Shown: positions 17,231 to 29,160, numbered from the stretch's first letter. The stretch: 64,000 nt of DNA from Pseudoxanthomonas sp. CF125 (GCF_900104085.1 NZ_FNLD01000003.1:245001-309000); one strand, 5' to 3'. Notes: generated by a model from the sequence alone, not told the origin. Made by a program: numbers and translations.

Positions 17231-17977
17231 TCAAGGACTCAGCAGCAGATCGCGCACCGCTTCGGCGGTGCCCGTGGCCGATTGTGGATTCTGGCCCGTC
17301 ACCAGACGGCCATCCACCACGACCTTGGGCGTCCAGTCGGGTGCGGCCTGGTGTTGCGCGCCGCGCTGGGTCAGGGTGGTGGCCAGCAGGAACGGCACTA
17401 CGCTCTCCAGCTTCACCGCACGCTCTTCATCGTCGGTGAAGGCGCTGACCCGCTTGTCCGCGACGAGATAGCGGCCATCGCTCAGGGTGACATTCACCAA
17501 CGCCGCAGGGCCATGGCACACCGCTGCCACCACGCCGCCCGCTTCGTAGAGTTGGCGAGTCAGTCGCTGCACCGCCGGGCTGTTCGGAAAATCCCAGACC
17601 GCGCCATGGCCGCCGGCATAGAACACGGCCGAATACCGGCCCGCATCCACTTGATCCAGCGCCGGCGTGGTGCGGATCGCCTCACGAAAAGCCGGATCCT
17701 TCCAGTAGCGCGCATTGGTCGCGTCGTTCAAATCCAATCCGTCCACCGGCGCTTCGCCGCCCTGGATGGAGGCGAATTCGACTGGAATGCCCGCAGCGTC
17801 GAATACCGCCAGCGGATGGGTGACTTCGCCCAGGTAGAACCCGGTCGGCTCGCCGGTGGTTCCCTTCACGGCATGGCTGGTCAGCACAATCAGTACGGGC
17901 TTGATGTTGTCCGGTGCGACGTGGTCGGTGGGCGCGGCGGCGGACATGCCCATGACCGCGGCAAGCAGAAGATTCAT
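17231..17977 (-). CDS. DJ-1/PfpI superfamily protein with signal peptide (type 1 glutamine amidotransferase-like)
   Basis: This 248-residue protein has a short hydrophobic N-terminus ending in AAA (cleavage near residue 15), so export is likely. The nucleophile elbow AAVCHGPAAL places Cys154-His155 next to each other, as in Hsp31/glyoxalase III-type members. FYAGGHGAVWDF supplies the other active-site residues. Family members act on methylglyoxal or serve as chaperones; the activity here is inferred. It is transcribed divergently from a LysR-type regulator. Confidence 0.85.
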   Translation of the reverse strand: MNLLLAAVMGMSAAAPTDHVAPDNIKPVLIVLTSHAVKGTTGEPTGFYLGEVTHPLAVFDAAGIPVEFASIQGGEAPVDGLDLNDATNARYWKDPAFREAIRTTPALDQVDAGRYSAVFYAGGHGAVWDFPNSPAVQRLTRQLYEAGGVVAAVCHGPAALVNVTLSDGRYLVADKRVSAFTDDEERAVKLESVVPFLLATTLTQRGAQHQAAPDWTPKVVVDGRLVTGQNPQSATGTAEAVRDLLLSP

Positions 17978-18074
17978 TTCTCACTCCAAATGTGGGTAGC
18001 GCCGCCGGACACCTTGCCCAACGGCAGGACGCCACTGTATTTTCCTTGTTCCCGGCGATAAACCGGTCTTAAAA

Positions 18075-18087
18075 CAAAACAATTTTG
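18075..18087. promoter_or_regulatory. Candidate operator between the PfpI-like and LysR genes
   Basis: A 13-base dyad, CAAAA-CAA-TTTTG, lies 15 bases before the LysR gene start, in the AT-rich part of the divergent intergenic region. Its position fits autoregulation and control of the PfpI-like gene. It is a sequence observation only. Confidence 0.3.
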
Positions 18088-18101
18088 CTAAACAGGCATC
18101 A

Positions 18102-19004
18102 ATGCCGCGCCGATTCGATCACCTCGATGATGTCGAAGCCTTCGTCCAGACCCTGGAGCGCGGGTCGCTGACTGCGGCCGCGGCAGCACTGGAGACCACG
18201 CCCTCGGTGATCAGTCGCGCCATTTCCCGGCTGGAACAACGCCTGGGCGTGCAACTGCTGCGACGGACCACGCGTCGGCTGGGCCTCACCGATGCGGGGC
18301 GTTTGTATCTGGAACAGGCGCGCCAGGCTTTCGGATTGATCGACGACGCCGAGCGCGCCATCCAGGGCCACGGAGATCACCTGAGAGGAAAAGTGCGGCT
18401 TAGCGCACCCACCACTTACGGGCACTACCGTCTACCGGCATTACTGCAGGGCTTCCTGCGCGCGCACCCGCAGGTGGAAGTGGAGCTGAGCATCGCCAAC
18501 CGCAACGTGGACCTGGTGGCGGGAGACTACGACTTGGCCATTCGTGGCGGCGAACTGCCGGACAGCGGACTGGTCGCCCACACTCTGGAAGACGCGTCGC
18601 TGTGCCTGGTGGCGGCGCCAGGCTACCTCGAGCAAGCGGGCACGCCGCAAACCCTCGCCGAACTGGCGCAGCACGCCTGCCTTTCTTTCCTGATGCCAAG
18701 CACCGGTCGGATTGCTCCGTGGGCGCTATTTGCCGACGGCAAGGAGGTGCAATGGACGCCTTCCGCAGCGATCCGCATGTCCGACGACGTACTGGGCGTG
18801 GTGTCGCTGGCCGAAGCCGGTATCGGCATCTGCCAGACCTACGACTTCATCGTTGCCCAGCGCGTGCAACAGGGCGCACTGGTGGAGGTGCTGCCGCAGA
18901 CACGCGGACGCTCGCGCAGGTTCTCGGTGGTGTACTCGCCGCACCGGCGGATGTCCGCAGCGTCGCGCGCCCTGATCGAAGCCTTGCGCGGCAATCCGCG
19001 CTGA
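18102..19004 (+). CDS. LysR-family transcriptional regulator
   Basis: This 300-residue regulator has an N-terminal winged HTH (VEAFVQTLERGSLTAAAAAL; PSVISRAISRLEQRLGVQLL; TTRRLGLTDAG). A periplasmic-binding-like effector domain occupies about 92-297. It belongs to the DsdC/CrgA-like branch common in xanthomonads. Divergence from the PfpI-like gene suggests it controls that gene. The effector is unknown. It converges with speA, with 6 bases between the stops. Confidence 0.9.
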   Translation: MPRRFDHLDDVEAFVQTLERGSLTAAAAALETTPSVISRAISRLEQRLGVQLLRRTTRRLGLTDAGRLYLEQARQAFGLIDDAERAIQGHGDHLRGKVRLSAPTTYGHYRLPALLQGFLRAHPQVEVELSIANRNVDLVAGDYDLAIRGGELPDSGLVAHTLEDASLCLVAAPGYLEQAGTPQTLAELAQHACLSFLMPSTGRIAPWALFADGKEVQWTPSAAIRMSDDVLGVVSLAEAGIGICQTYDFIVAQRVQQGALVEVLPQTRGRSRRFSVVYSPHRRMSAASRALIEALRGNPR

Positions 19005-19010
19005 CAGGCT

Positions 19011-20900
<1,890 letters not shown>

Positions 20901-20961
20901 GGGGCGGGCTCTGGTGGCGAAAACGGACGCGCATTCTAACGCCGTCGTTGTGCCGCTCCGG

Positions 20962-22818
20962 TTACGGCCGCCGGTAGGCCGGCTCGCCCATGGCTTGCCT
21001 GATCCGCCGCGCCAGCGCCGCTTCGCTGCTGAAGGTGAGTACGGTGCAGGTGCCGGACAACGCCAGCTGGCCGGCGATACGCGGCAACGCCGCCCGCTCG
21101 CTGGCTATCGAGCCCGCCCAGTCCAGCACGATCAGGTAGTGCGGCATCACCTCTGTACCCTGCAGCCGCTTGCGCGCTATCCAGGCGCCGCGGACTTTGT
21201 CGTAGCCTCTCAGCGTTCGCGCCAGATCGCGCAGCTGCGCGGCCTCCAGGGCATGCGGAAGCAGATCCTCATCGCCGACCGACGCGTTGCGGCTCTCGGG
21301 CGCGTGCGCCTGCGGCAGATAGCGTGCGCGCAGGGCTTCGACCGTTGCGACGACCGCCGATTCCGCCGGCAAACCGCGCGTGTAGTCGTCCAGGCAGCGC
21401 AATGCGGGCGGTATCAGCGACGCATCCAGCTCCATGGCCCGCTGAAGGCGTTCGATGCCTTCGGCTTCGCGCTCGCGCTTGAGCAGCAGCGCGCCGAGCC
21501 GGTATTGGCCACGGGCATCGGAGGGTGCGCGCTCCAGCGCGGACAGGTACAGCGGCAAGGCATCGACGCCTAGCCGGTGGTCTTCCGAAAGGCAGGCCAG
21601 TTCCATTGCCTCGGCGGGCGTATGGGTAGGGTGCGCCTCCAGTTCGGCCAGGCGATTGCGTTCGATCTCCGACTGGCGATACAGCGCCTGCCATTCGGGC
21701 TTGGCGGCGGTCTGCCATTCGCGGCTGAAGCGTTCCCTGAGCGGAACCAGACGGTCGCCCAGCAGCGTGGCTGCCGATTCCGTCGCGATCCGTTCGAGGG
21801 GCAGGGAGTTGTCGATCCCCAGCGCCGTCAAACGTTTTTCCAGGGTTGGATGGGTGTCGTCCGGTCCCGATTCGCGGCTGAGCAAGCGGGCGGGAATGCG
21901 CGCGTGTTGCGGCAGATTCCGTTCCAGGCGCTCGGCAAGCCGTTCCTGCACTTCCATCGGCGGATAGGACTGCATGCGCGCCGAACGCTCCACCTCCGGC
22001 CAGAACTCGCCATGCAACCAGTCCGACGCCAGCTCCGTCCGCACCAGCGCGCTGGCCATCGCATCCGCACCGGCCACTTGCGCGCCCACCGCATCGGCGG
22101 CGTATTCGTGGCGGCGCGCCAGCACGTAACTGTAGGCGTCGAAGTACGGCGCGTACCAGCGGAAGAACAGCCATAGCAGCTGTCCACCTCCGCCCATGCC
22201 ACCGTGCGCCATGCCTTCCATCAGCCGATGCCAGCTGCTGCGCAGCCGGTAGATCCAGCTGGTGAAGCGTTCGTGCCGGCCGTGGAAGTGGCCGAACTCG
22301 TGCGCGATGACCGCCGCCAGCTCGCGCCGGTCCAGCGCCTGCAACAGCGGCAGCCCCAGGATCAGGTAATGCTTGTGCCGCCAGAGCGCCAACCCATCCG
22401 GCACATAGGCCGCCGCGGCGTTGAACTCGGCGTTGATGACGATGCCGTGCAGCGGCCTGGCGCCCACCGCGTTGCGAACCCGCTCCACTTCGGCACGCAG
22501 TTCCGGCGCCTCGCCCGGTTGCAGGTGGTGGCCTTCCGGCGGCACGAACTTGATCCACACCGCGCGCAACACGACCGTGCCGGCCATGCCCAGCACGATG
22601 ATCGGGATGGCGATATAGGGATCGGCCGGCGGGCGCACGATCAGCATGTACAGCACGATGAACGCCAGCAAGCCCAGCGTGAGCGCCAGCGCACCCGCCA
22701 GCACTGCGTAACCCAGCGCGGCCAGCAGCGACAACTTGAAACGGTACCGGGCCGGCGCCTCTTCGGCCTCCCGCTCCAGCCGTTCCACCAGCTTTCGTCG
22801 CGCTTCCACTGAATGCAT
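20962..22818 (-). CDS. M48-family membrane metallopeptidase with TPR-like C-terminus
   Basis: This 618-residue protein has two N-terminal membrane helices (about 30-62 and 69-90). A Peptidase_M48 domain follows, with the zinc motif HEFGH at 173-177 and the third ligand region ARRHEYAADAVG. Further helical repeats at about 390-520 look TPR-like, and the last ~100 residues are a small extra domain. It resembles HtpX-like or BepA-like quality-control peptidases, but the substrate is unknown. I start at the ATG at 22818 (MHSVEARRKL). The frame open to 22998 overlaps the divergent speE gene and is rejected. It sits between speA and speE. Confidence 0.85.
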   Translation of the reverse strand: MHSVEARRKLVERLEREAEEAPARYRFKLSLLAALGYAVLAGALALTLGLLAFIVLYMLIVRPPADPYIAIPIIVLGMAGTVVLRAVWIKFVPPEGHHLQPGEAPELRAEVERVRNAVGARPLHGIVINAEFNAAAAYVPDGLALWRHKHYLILGLPLLQALDRRELAAVIAHEFGHFHGRHERFTSWIYRLRSSWHRLMEGMAHGGMGGGGQLLWLFFRWYAPYFDAYSYVLARRHEYAADAVGAQVAGADAMASALVRTELASDWLHGEFWPEVERSARMQSYPPMEVQERLAERLERNLPQHARIPARLLSRESGPDDTHPTLEKRLTALGIDNSLPLERIATESAATLLGDRLVPLRERFSREWQTAAKPEWQALYRQSEIERNRLAELEAHPTHTPAEAMELACLSEDHRLGVDALPLYLSALERAPSDARGQYRLGALLLKREREAEGIERLQRAMELDASLIPPALRCLDDYTRGLPAESAVVATVEALRARYLPQAHAPESRNASVGDEDLLPHALEAAQLRDLARTLRGYDKVRGAWIARKRLQGTEVMPHYLIVLDWAGSIASERAALPRIAGQLALSGTCTVLTFSSEAALARRIRQAMGEPAYRRP

Positions 22819-22921
22819 TCGCGGTTCCCTGTGCCGTCGTGCCGGAATGCTAAGCCATCGCAGCCGGGCTGTAACGCGGCATCCGGTACAATTCGCGCCC
22901 CCTGACCGTTGAGCCCCGGCG

Positions 22922-23773
22922 ATGACGAACGACAGCAACTGGTACATCGAACACTTCCAGCCCACCGGCTCGGCCATCGGCTTCCGCACTACCGGCAAGC
23001 TGGACGAGGTGCAGTCGCCGTTCCAGAAGATCGAGATCTACGGCACCACCGATTGGGGCAACCTGATGCTGATCGACGGCGCGGTGATGCTGACCACGCG
23101 CGACAACTTCTTCTATCACGAAATGATTTCGCATCCCGCCCTGTACACCCATGCCGATCCCAGGCGCGTGGTGATCATCGGCGGCGGCGATTGCGGCACG
23201 CTGCGCGAGGTGCTCAAGCACCCCGGCGTGCAGAGCGCGACCCAGTGCGATATCGACGAGCAGGTCACGCGCGTGTCCGAGAAGTATTTCCCCGAGCTGT
23301 GCGACAGCAACAGCGACCCGCGCGCCGAGCTGCTGTTCGACGACGGCGTGGCCTACATGGCCAACTGCCCGGCCGGCAGCGTGGACGTGGTGATCGTGGA
23401 TTCCACCGACCCGGTCGGCCCGGCCGAGGGCCTGTTCAACAAGGCCTTCTACGAATCCTGCTTCCGCGCGCTTAAGGACGACGGCATCCTGGTGCAGCAG
23501 TCGGAGTCGCCGTTGGCGCTGCTGGACCTGATCAACGAGATGCGCGGCGAAATGCGCAAGGCCGGCTTCAGCACGTTCAAGACGCTGCCGTTCCCGCAAC
23601 CGTGCTACCCGACCGGCTGGTGGAGCGTCACCCTGGCGCGCAAAGGCGGCAATTTCGATTTCCGCGAAGGCGATGCCAGCAGCAAATCGTTCGAGACGCT
23701 GTACTACAGCGCGCACCTGCACACCGGTGTGTTGGTGGCGCCGCCGTTCGTGGCCAAAGCGTTGGGCGAGTAA
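22922..23773 (+). CDS. speE: Spermidine synthase
   Basis: SpeE transfers aminopropyl from decarboxylated SAM to putrescine. The 283-residue protein has the characteristic FFYHEMISHPAL and the SAM-binding loop VVIIGGGDCGTLREVLKH. The usual GGGDGG is GGGDCG here. The catalytic region VDSTDPVGPAEGLF and the C-terminal PCYPTGWWS are also present. It works after speA and an AdoMet decarboxylase, which is not in this window. The stop is followed after one base by an R2 repeat. Confidence 0.95.
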   Translation: MTNDSNWYIEHFQPTGSAIGFRTTGKLDEVQSPFQKIEIYGTTDWGNLMLIDGAVMLTTRDNFFYHEMISHPALYTHADPRRVVIIGGGDCGTLREVLKHPGVQSATQCDIDEQVTRVSEKYFPELCDSNSDPRAELLFDDGVAYMANCPAGSVDVVIVDSTDPVGPAEGLFNKAFYESCFRALKDDGILVQQSESPLALLDLINEMRGEMRKAGFSTFKTLPFPQPCYPTGWWSVTLARKGGNFDFREGDASSKSFETLYYSAHLHTGVLVAPPFVAKALGE

Positions 23774-23774
23774 C

Positions 23775-23798
23775 GTAGGTCGGGGCTACGCCCCCGAC
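23775..23798. repeat. R2 palindromic unit after speE
   Basis: A single 24-base GTAGGTCGGGGCTACG-type unit starts one base after the speE stop codon. Confidence 0.85.
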
Positions 23799-23826
23799 GT
23801 GCGTCAAGCTCAACCGCCGCGCATTC

Positions 23827-23897
23827 GTAGGGCGGGTCTTGACCCGCCTTATGGAATCTCGCGATGGACCGGAAGGCGGGTCAAGACCCGCCCTACG
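23827..23897. repeat. R4 paired palindrome, left of the DUF7710 gene
   Basis: Inverted arms, GTAGGGCGGGTCTTGACCCGCC at 23827-23848 and its complement at 23876-23897, enclose a ~27-base loop. A diverged copy of the whole element, in the same orientation, lies at 24245-24302 on the other side of the DUF7710 gene. Confidence 0.88.
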
Positions 23898-23941
23898 GGA
23901 TCTACGGTATTGGCGGTTAAAGAACTTCTGCAGGGGAATTC

Positions 23942-24211
23942 ATGAAAGAAGTTTGGGTCTTCAATGGCGCGGAAGGGCGGTTTCCTTCGGCAGTATTCGA
24001 GGAGCGAGCCGATGCGGAATCGTGGATAAAGAGGAATGCTTTAACCGGAGTACTCACGAAATACCCCATAGGCGTCTCCGTCTACGAATGGGCGATAAAA
24101 GAAGGCCACTTTTGCGTCAAGAACCAGCAGGAGAAGTCTGCGACTTTCATCCAGAACTTCTCCTCCGCTGCACAAGAGCATCTCCACTTCGAAAATGGTA
24201 GTTGCGACTAA
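23942..24211 (+). CDS. DUF7710 domain small protein
   Basis: This 89-residue cytoplasmic protein starts MKEVWVFNGAEGRFPSAVFE, then ESWIKRNALTGVLTKYPIGVSVYEWA. This is the pattern I associate with DUF7710, a scattered family of unknown function. Its base composition, about 50% GC by eye, is well below that of its neighbours. R4 elements in the same orientation bracket it. Both features suggest recent acquisition. Confidence 0.75.
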   Translation: MKEVWVFNGAEGRFPSAVFEERADAESWIKRNALTGVLTKYPIGVSVYEWAIKEGHFCVKNQQEKSATFIQNFSSAAQEHLHFENGSCD

Positions 24212-24244
24212 GATTCATCTGGTTCCAGTGCGCAGAGCGCATCT

Positions 24245-24302
24245 GGACCCGCCTTCTGAAATCCCGCGATGATCCGGGAGGCGGATCAAGACCCGCCCTG
24301 CG
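24245..24302. repeat. R4 paired palindrome, right of the DUF7710 gene
   Basis: This is a diverged copy of the element at 23827-23897. It includes the matching loop (AATCCCGCGATGATCCGG versus AATCTCGCGATGGACCGG), so it is a direct repeat of the whole unit and not just an arm. Confidence 0.75.
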
Positions 24303-24321
24303 GATATCTAATCTTTCGAAC

Positions 24322-24347
24322 AAAAAAGCCCCGCGGCGCAGGGCTTT
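24322..24347 (-). terminator. Rho-independent terminator for glnB
   Basis: On the reverse strand AAAGCCC pairs with GGGCTTT around a GC-rich 9-base loop and runs into TTTTTTG. The U-run lies on the glnB side, about 60 bases after its stop codon. The same stem, read forward, ends in TTTCTGT and could weakly stop transcription of the DUF7710 gene. Confidence 0.75.
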
Positions 24348-24377
24348 CTGTGTCGCTCCGGAGCTGGGTTGCTTGAT

Positions 24378-24401
24378 GTCGGGGGCGTAGCCCCGACCTA
24401 C
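24378..24401. repeat. R2 palindromic unit after glnB
   Basis: An inverted R2 unit lies three bases beyond the glnB TGA, between the gene and its terminator. Confidence 0.85.
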
Positions 24402-24404
24402 GGA

Positions 24405-25225
<821 letters not shown>

Positions 25226-25237
25226 GGCGCCGCCGCC

Positions 25238-26752
25238 ATGAGCCTTGCGCTGGTGCACAGCCGTGCACGGGCCGGCGTGTCCGCGCCTCCGGTAAGGGTG
25301 GAAGTGCACCTGTCAGGCGGCCTGCCACTGACTCATATCGTGGGCCTGCCCGAAGCCGCGGTACGCGAATCCCGCGATCGCGTGCGCGCCGCCATCCTCT
25401 GCTCGCAGTTTGAATTCCCGGCACGCCGCATCACCGTGAATCTGGCCCCTGCGGACCTGCCGAAAGACGGCGGGCGTTTCGACCTGCCCATCGCGCTCGG
25501 CATTCTTGCCGCCAGCGGGCAGATCGACCGCAATGCGTTGAGCGAATACGAATTCCTTGGCGAACTAGGTTTGACCGGCGAACTGCGCACGGTCGACGGC
25601 ATCCTGCCGGCCGCACTGGCCGCCGCGCGCGCCGGACGCAAGTTGATCGTGCCGCTGGGCAGCGGCCCCGAAGCCGCGCTGGCGCGCGAGGTGGAGGCCT
25701 ACACCGCCCGTACCTTGCTGGAGGTGTGCGCGGCGTTGAACCGCACCAAGGCTCTGCCGCTGGCCGAAGCGCCGCCACCACAGCTAACTCTGATTCCCGA
25801 CATGGCCGATGTGCGCGGGCAACTGCATGCGCGCCGCGCGCTGGAAGTGGCGGCAGCGGGAAATCACCATCTGCTTCTTATCGGAACTCCAGGCTGCGGC
25901 AAGACTCTGCTCGCTTCGCGCCTACCTGGCTTGCTGCCGGAAGCCAGCGAAGACGAAGCGTTGGAAACCGCCGCCATCGCCTCGGTGAGCGGACGCGGCC
26001 TGGACCCTTCGCGCTGGCGGCAGCGTCCGTACCGTTCGCCGCATCACACCGCCAGCGCTGTCGCTCTGGTGGGCGGCGGCGCCGATCCGCGGCCCGGCGA
26101 GATTTCGCTCAGCCACAACGGAGTTCTGTTCCTCGACGAGCTGCCGGAGTGGGACCGAAAAGCCCTGGAAGTGCTGCGCGAGCCGTTGGAATCGGGCACC
26201 GTCACCGTTTCGCGCGCGGCGCGCAGTTCGGAATTTCCCGCGCGTTTCCAACTGGTCGCGGCCATGAATCCCTGCCCCTGCGGCTGGGCCGGCGATCCGT
26301 CGGGACGTTGCCGTTGCAGTCCGGAGAATGTGCGCCGCTACCGCGCGAAGATCTCAGGCCCGCTGATGGACCGCATCGATCTGCATATCGAAGTACCGCG
26401 GCTTCCGCCGCAGGACCTGCGCCCGGATGCGCCCGCGGGCGAACCCACCCTTGCGGTGCGGCTGCGCGTGGAGGCCGCGCGTGCGCTGCAGCATGCGCGT
26501 GCGGGGAAGGCCAATGCGCAGCTCGGGCAATCCGAAACCATGGCCTATTGCCGCCTGGGCGACCGCGACCAGGCTTTGCTGGAACGCGCCATCGAGCGCC
26601 TGCAGCTTTCCGCCCGCTCCATGCACCGCATCCTGCGGGTGGCGCGGACCATCGCGGATCTGGCCGGTGAAGAGAACATCGTCACTCCGCACCTGACCGA
26701 GGCGCTGGGTTACCGGCGCGTGGATCGCGGCGCAACCCAGAGCGCAGCGTAG
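25238..26752 (+). CDS. comM: YifB/ComM family Mg-chelatase-like AAA+ ATPase
   Basis: This 504-residue hexameric helicase assists branch migration during natural transformation. It has the N-terminal ChlI/Lon-like domain (VEVHLSGGLPLTHIVGLPEAA). Walker A is in LLIGTPGCGKTLLASRL (about 209-225) and Walker B in GVLFLDELPEWDRKALE. The zinc-like AMNPCPCGWAGDPSGRCRC and a C-terminal Mg_chelatase_C domain follow. The length and motifs are complete. It implies recombination of imported DNA, though no competence pilus genes are in the window. Confidence 0.95.
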   Translation: MSLALVHSRARAGVSAPPVRVEVHLSGGLPLTHIVGLPEAAVRESRDRVRAAILCSQFEFPARRITVNLAPADLPKDGGRFDLPIALGILAASGQIDRNALSEYEFLGELGLTGELRTVDGILPAALAAARAGRKLIVPLGSGPEAALAREVEAYTARTLLEVCAALNRTKALPLAEAPPPQLTLIPDMADVRGQLHARRALEVAAAGNHHLLLIGTPGCGKTLLASRLPGLLPEASEDEALETAAIASVSGRGLDPSRWRQRPYRSPHHTASAVALVGGGADPRPGEISLSHNGVLFLDELPEWDRKALEVLREPLESGTVTVSRAARSSEFPARFQLVAAMNPCPCGWAGDPSGRCRCSPENVRRYRAKISGPLMDRIDLHIEVPRLPPQDLRPDAPAGEPTLAVRLRVEAARALQHARAGKANAQLGQSETMAYCRLGDRDQALLERAIERLQLSARSMHRILRVARTIADLAGEENIVTPHLTEALGYRRVDRGATQSAA

Positions 26753-26755
26753 CTC

Positions 26756-26794
26756 TTGCCCCCTCCCCTGCGCTGCGCGCAAGGGAGGGGGCAA
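26756..26794. terminator. Strong hairpin after comM
   Basis: TTGCCCCCTCCC pairs with GGGAGGGGGCAA around a short GCGC-rich inner stem, starting four bases after the comM stop. There is no U-run, so termination is plausible but not typical. It may instead be a member of another palindromic repeat family. Confidence 0.5.
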
Positions 26795-26938
26795 AGCACA
26801 CCCTGCCTTGCGTCACATGCGCCGGCCGCGGCCGCATGCTCCACTGCACTGCGTGTTGCCCATCGCCACCCCGCTTTAACCACGCCCGCCGGATGCTCGC
26901 CATCCGCGTCTCTATCCTCGCTTTTGGAGAGCCATCAG

Positions 26939-29023
26939 ATGTCGAACCAACCCGCCCAGCGCTTGCTGTTGCCCGCTACCGCCCTGCTGCTGTCCCTCTC
27001 CATTTCCGCCGCGCTGGCCCAGGACAAGGCGACCGCCGCGCAGCGGATCGCAGGCACCGAACTGATCCCGCGCGATGCCTTGTTCGGCAACCCCGAACGC
27101 TCCAGCGTGCTGATCAGTCCCGACGGCAAGACCTTGAGCTGGCTGGCGCCGGCGGATGGCGTGATGAACGTGTGGGTCGCTCCGGCTGCCGATCCTTCCA
27201 AGGCGCATGCGGTCACCACGGACAAGGCGCGCGGCATCCGCAATTATTTCTGGTCCTACCAGCCCGATACGCTGCTGTACCTGCGCGACAGCGGCGGCGA
27301 CGAGGACTTCCACCTTTTCAGCGTGGATGTCGCCAGCGGCAAGGCCACCGACCTGACGCCGTTTCCGAAAACCACCGCGCAGGTGGCCGGCGCCAGCCAT
27401 GCGCATCCGGAATCGATCCTGATCGGCATGAACGACCGCGATGCGCAATGGCACGACCTGTACCGCGTGGACCTGGCCACCGGCAAGCGCACGCTGGTGG
27501 AAAAGAACGAACAGCAGATCGCCGGCTACCTGACCGATGACGATTACAACGTCCGCTACGCGACCAGATCCCGCCCCGACGGTGGCCAGGACGTGCTGCA
27601 GCCGGACGGCAAGGGCGGTTGGAAGAAATACGACGATATCCCGTTCGAAGATTCGCTTTCCACCCAGCCCGCCGGGCTGACCACCGACGGCAAGACCCTG
27701 TACATGGTCGACTCGCGCGGCCGCAACACCGCGGCGCTGTACGCCATCGACGTGGCCAGCGGCAAGAAGACGCTGGTGTTCGAGGACAAGCGTGCCGACG
27801 TGGGCAATTCGCTGTCCGATCCCAAGACCGGCGCAGTGCAGGCGGTGGCGGTGGACTATCTGCGCGAGCAATGGTCGCCGCTGGATGCCGGCATCGCCGC
27901 CGATCTGAAGAAACTGGAAGCGATCGGCCCGGGCGAAGTCGGCGTCAATGCACGCACCTACGACGACAAGACCTGGATCGTGGCGTATTCGGCGGCCGAG
28001 GCGCCGGTGGTCTATTACCGCTACGACCGCGGCAATGGCGACGGCAAGCTGACCAAACTGTTCTCCGCGCGTCCGGCGCTGGACGGCAAGCCGCTGGTCC
28101 CGCAGTGGCCGCAGGAAATCAAATCGCGCGACGGCCTTACCCTGGTCAGCTACCTGACCCTGCCCAAGAGCGCCGATACCGACAACGACGGCAAAGCCGA
28201 TGCTGCGGTGCCGATGGTGCTGATGGTGCATGGCGGTCCCTGGGCGCGCGATGGTTATGGCTACGGGGGTTCTACGCAATGGCTCGCCAATCGCGGCTAC
28301 GCGGTGTTGCAGGTGAACTATCGCGGCTCCACCGGCTTCGGCAAGGAGTTCACCAATGCCGGCAACGGCGAGTGGGCGGCCAAGATGCACGACGATCTGC
28401 TGGACGCGGTGCAGTGGGCGGTGAAGGAAGGCGTCACCACGCCGGACCAGGTGGCCATCATGGGCGGCAGCTATGGCGGTTACGCCACGCTGGTCGGCGT
28501 CACTTTCACGCCGGATGCGTTCAAGTGCGGCGTGGACATCGTGGGTCCGTCCAATCTCAACACGCTGTTGAGCACGGTACCGGCCTATTGGGCCAGCTTC
28601 TACGAGCAGCTGGCCAAGCGCATGGGCGATCCGCGCACCGAGGCCGGCAAGCAATGGCTGGTGGACCGTTCGCCGCTGACCCGCGCCGACAAGATCACCA
28701 AGCCGCTGCTGATCGGCCAGGGCGCCAATGACCCGCGGGTGAAACAGGCCGAGGCCGACCAGATCGTCAATGCGATGAAAGCCAAGAATATCCCCGTGAC
28801 CTACGTGCTGTTCCCCGACGAAGGCCATGGCTTCGCGCGTCCGCAGAACAGCAAGGCGTTCAACGCGGTGGCCGAGGGCTTCCTCAGTCAGTGCCTGGGC
28901 GGCCGCGCGGAACCGATCGGCAACGACTTCGAAGGCTCCAGCATCAGCGTGCCGACCGGCGCCGATGACGTGCCGGGATTGGCCGACGCATTGAAGACGC
29001 ATAAGCAGGAAATCAAGAAGTAG
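26939..29023 (+). CDS. S9 family (prolyl oligopeptidase-like) secreted peptidase
   Basis: This 694-residue serine peptidase has a signal peptide (to about residue 27, ISAALA-QDK), a seven-bladed propeller region (about 45-420) and a C-terminal alpha/beta-hydrolase. The triad is Ser511 (MGGSYGGYA), Asp598 (GANDPRVKQ) and His630 (DEGHGFARP). The order and spacing match dipeptidyl- or acylaminoacyl-peptidases. Export to the periplasm is inferred from the signal peptide. The ATG at 26939 is preceded by GGAGA; the upstream open frame includes the comM hairpin and is not used. Confidence 0.92.
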   Translation: MSNQPAQRLLLPATALLLSLSISAALAQDKATAAQRIAGTELIPRDALFGNPERSSVLISPDGKTLSWLAPADGVMNVWVAPAADPSKAHAVTTDKARGIRNYFWSYQPDTLLYLRDSGGDEDFHLFSVDVASGKATDLTPFPKTTAQVAGASHAHPESILIGMNDRDAQWHDLYRVDLATGKRTLVEKNEQQIAGYLTDDDYNVRYATRSRPDGGQDVLQPDGKGGWKKYDDIPFEDSLSTQPAGLTTDGKTLYMVDSRGRNTAALYAIDVASGKKTLVFEDKRADVGNSLSDPKTGAVQAVAVDYLREQWSPLDAGIAADLKKLEAIGPGEVGVNARTYDDKTWIVAYSAAEAPVVYYRYDRGNGDGKLTKLFSARPALDGKPLVPQWPQEIKSRDGLTLVSYLTLPKSADTDNDGKADAAVPMVLMVHGGPWARDGYGYGGSTQWLANRGYAVLQVNYRGSTGFGKEFTNAGNGEWAAKMHDDLLDAVQWAVKEGVTTPDQVAIMGGSYGGYATLVGVTFTPDAFKCGVDIVGPSNLNTLLSTVPAYWASFYEQLAKRMGDPRTEAGKQWLVDRSPLTRADKITKPLLIGQGANDPRVKQAEADQIVNAMKAKNIPVTYVLFPDEGHGFARPQNSKAFNAVAEGFLSQCLGGRAEPIGNDFEGSSISVPTGADDVPGLADALKTHKQEIKK

Positions 29024-29050
29024 TAATTCCGACCCGCATTATTTCTACTC

Positions 29051-29131
29051 GTCATTCCCGCGAAGGCGGGAACCCAGCGCCTTTGCGTTGGGAGCCATAG
29101 TCGCTGGGTCCCCGCCTGCGCGGGGATGACG
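29051..29131. repeat. R5 paired palindrome, copy 1
   Basis: GTCATTCCCGCGAAGGCGGG and its inverted partner CCCGCCTGCGCGGGGATGAC enclose a spacer with CCCAGCG/CGCTGGG. This is a repeat type widespread in proteobacterial genomes. It lies between the S9 peptidase and GFA-family genes. Confidence 0.9.
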
Positions 29132-29160
29132 ACCGAGTAACGCGCACGAAGGATTTGTCC

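Noticed and set aside
26912..29002. 696-codon reverse open frame opposite the S9 peptidase
   Set aside because: Antisense shadow; the sense product has a signal peptide and a full catalytic triad.
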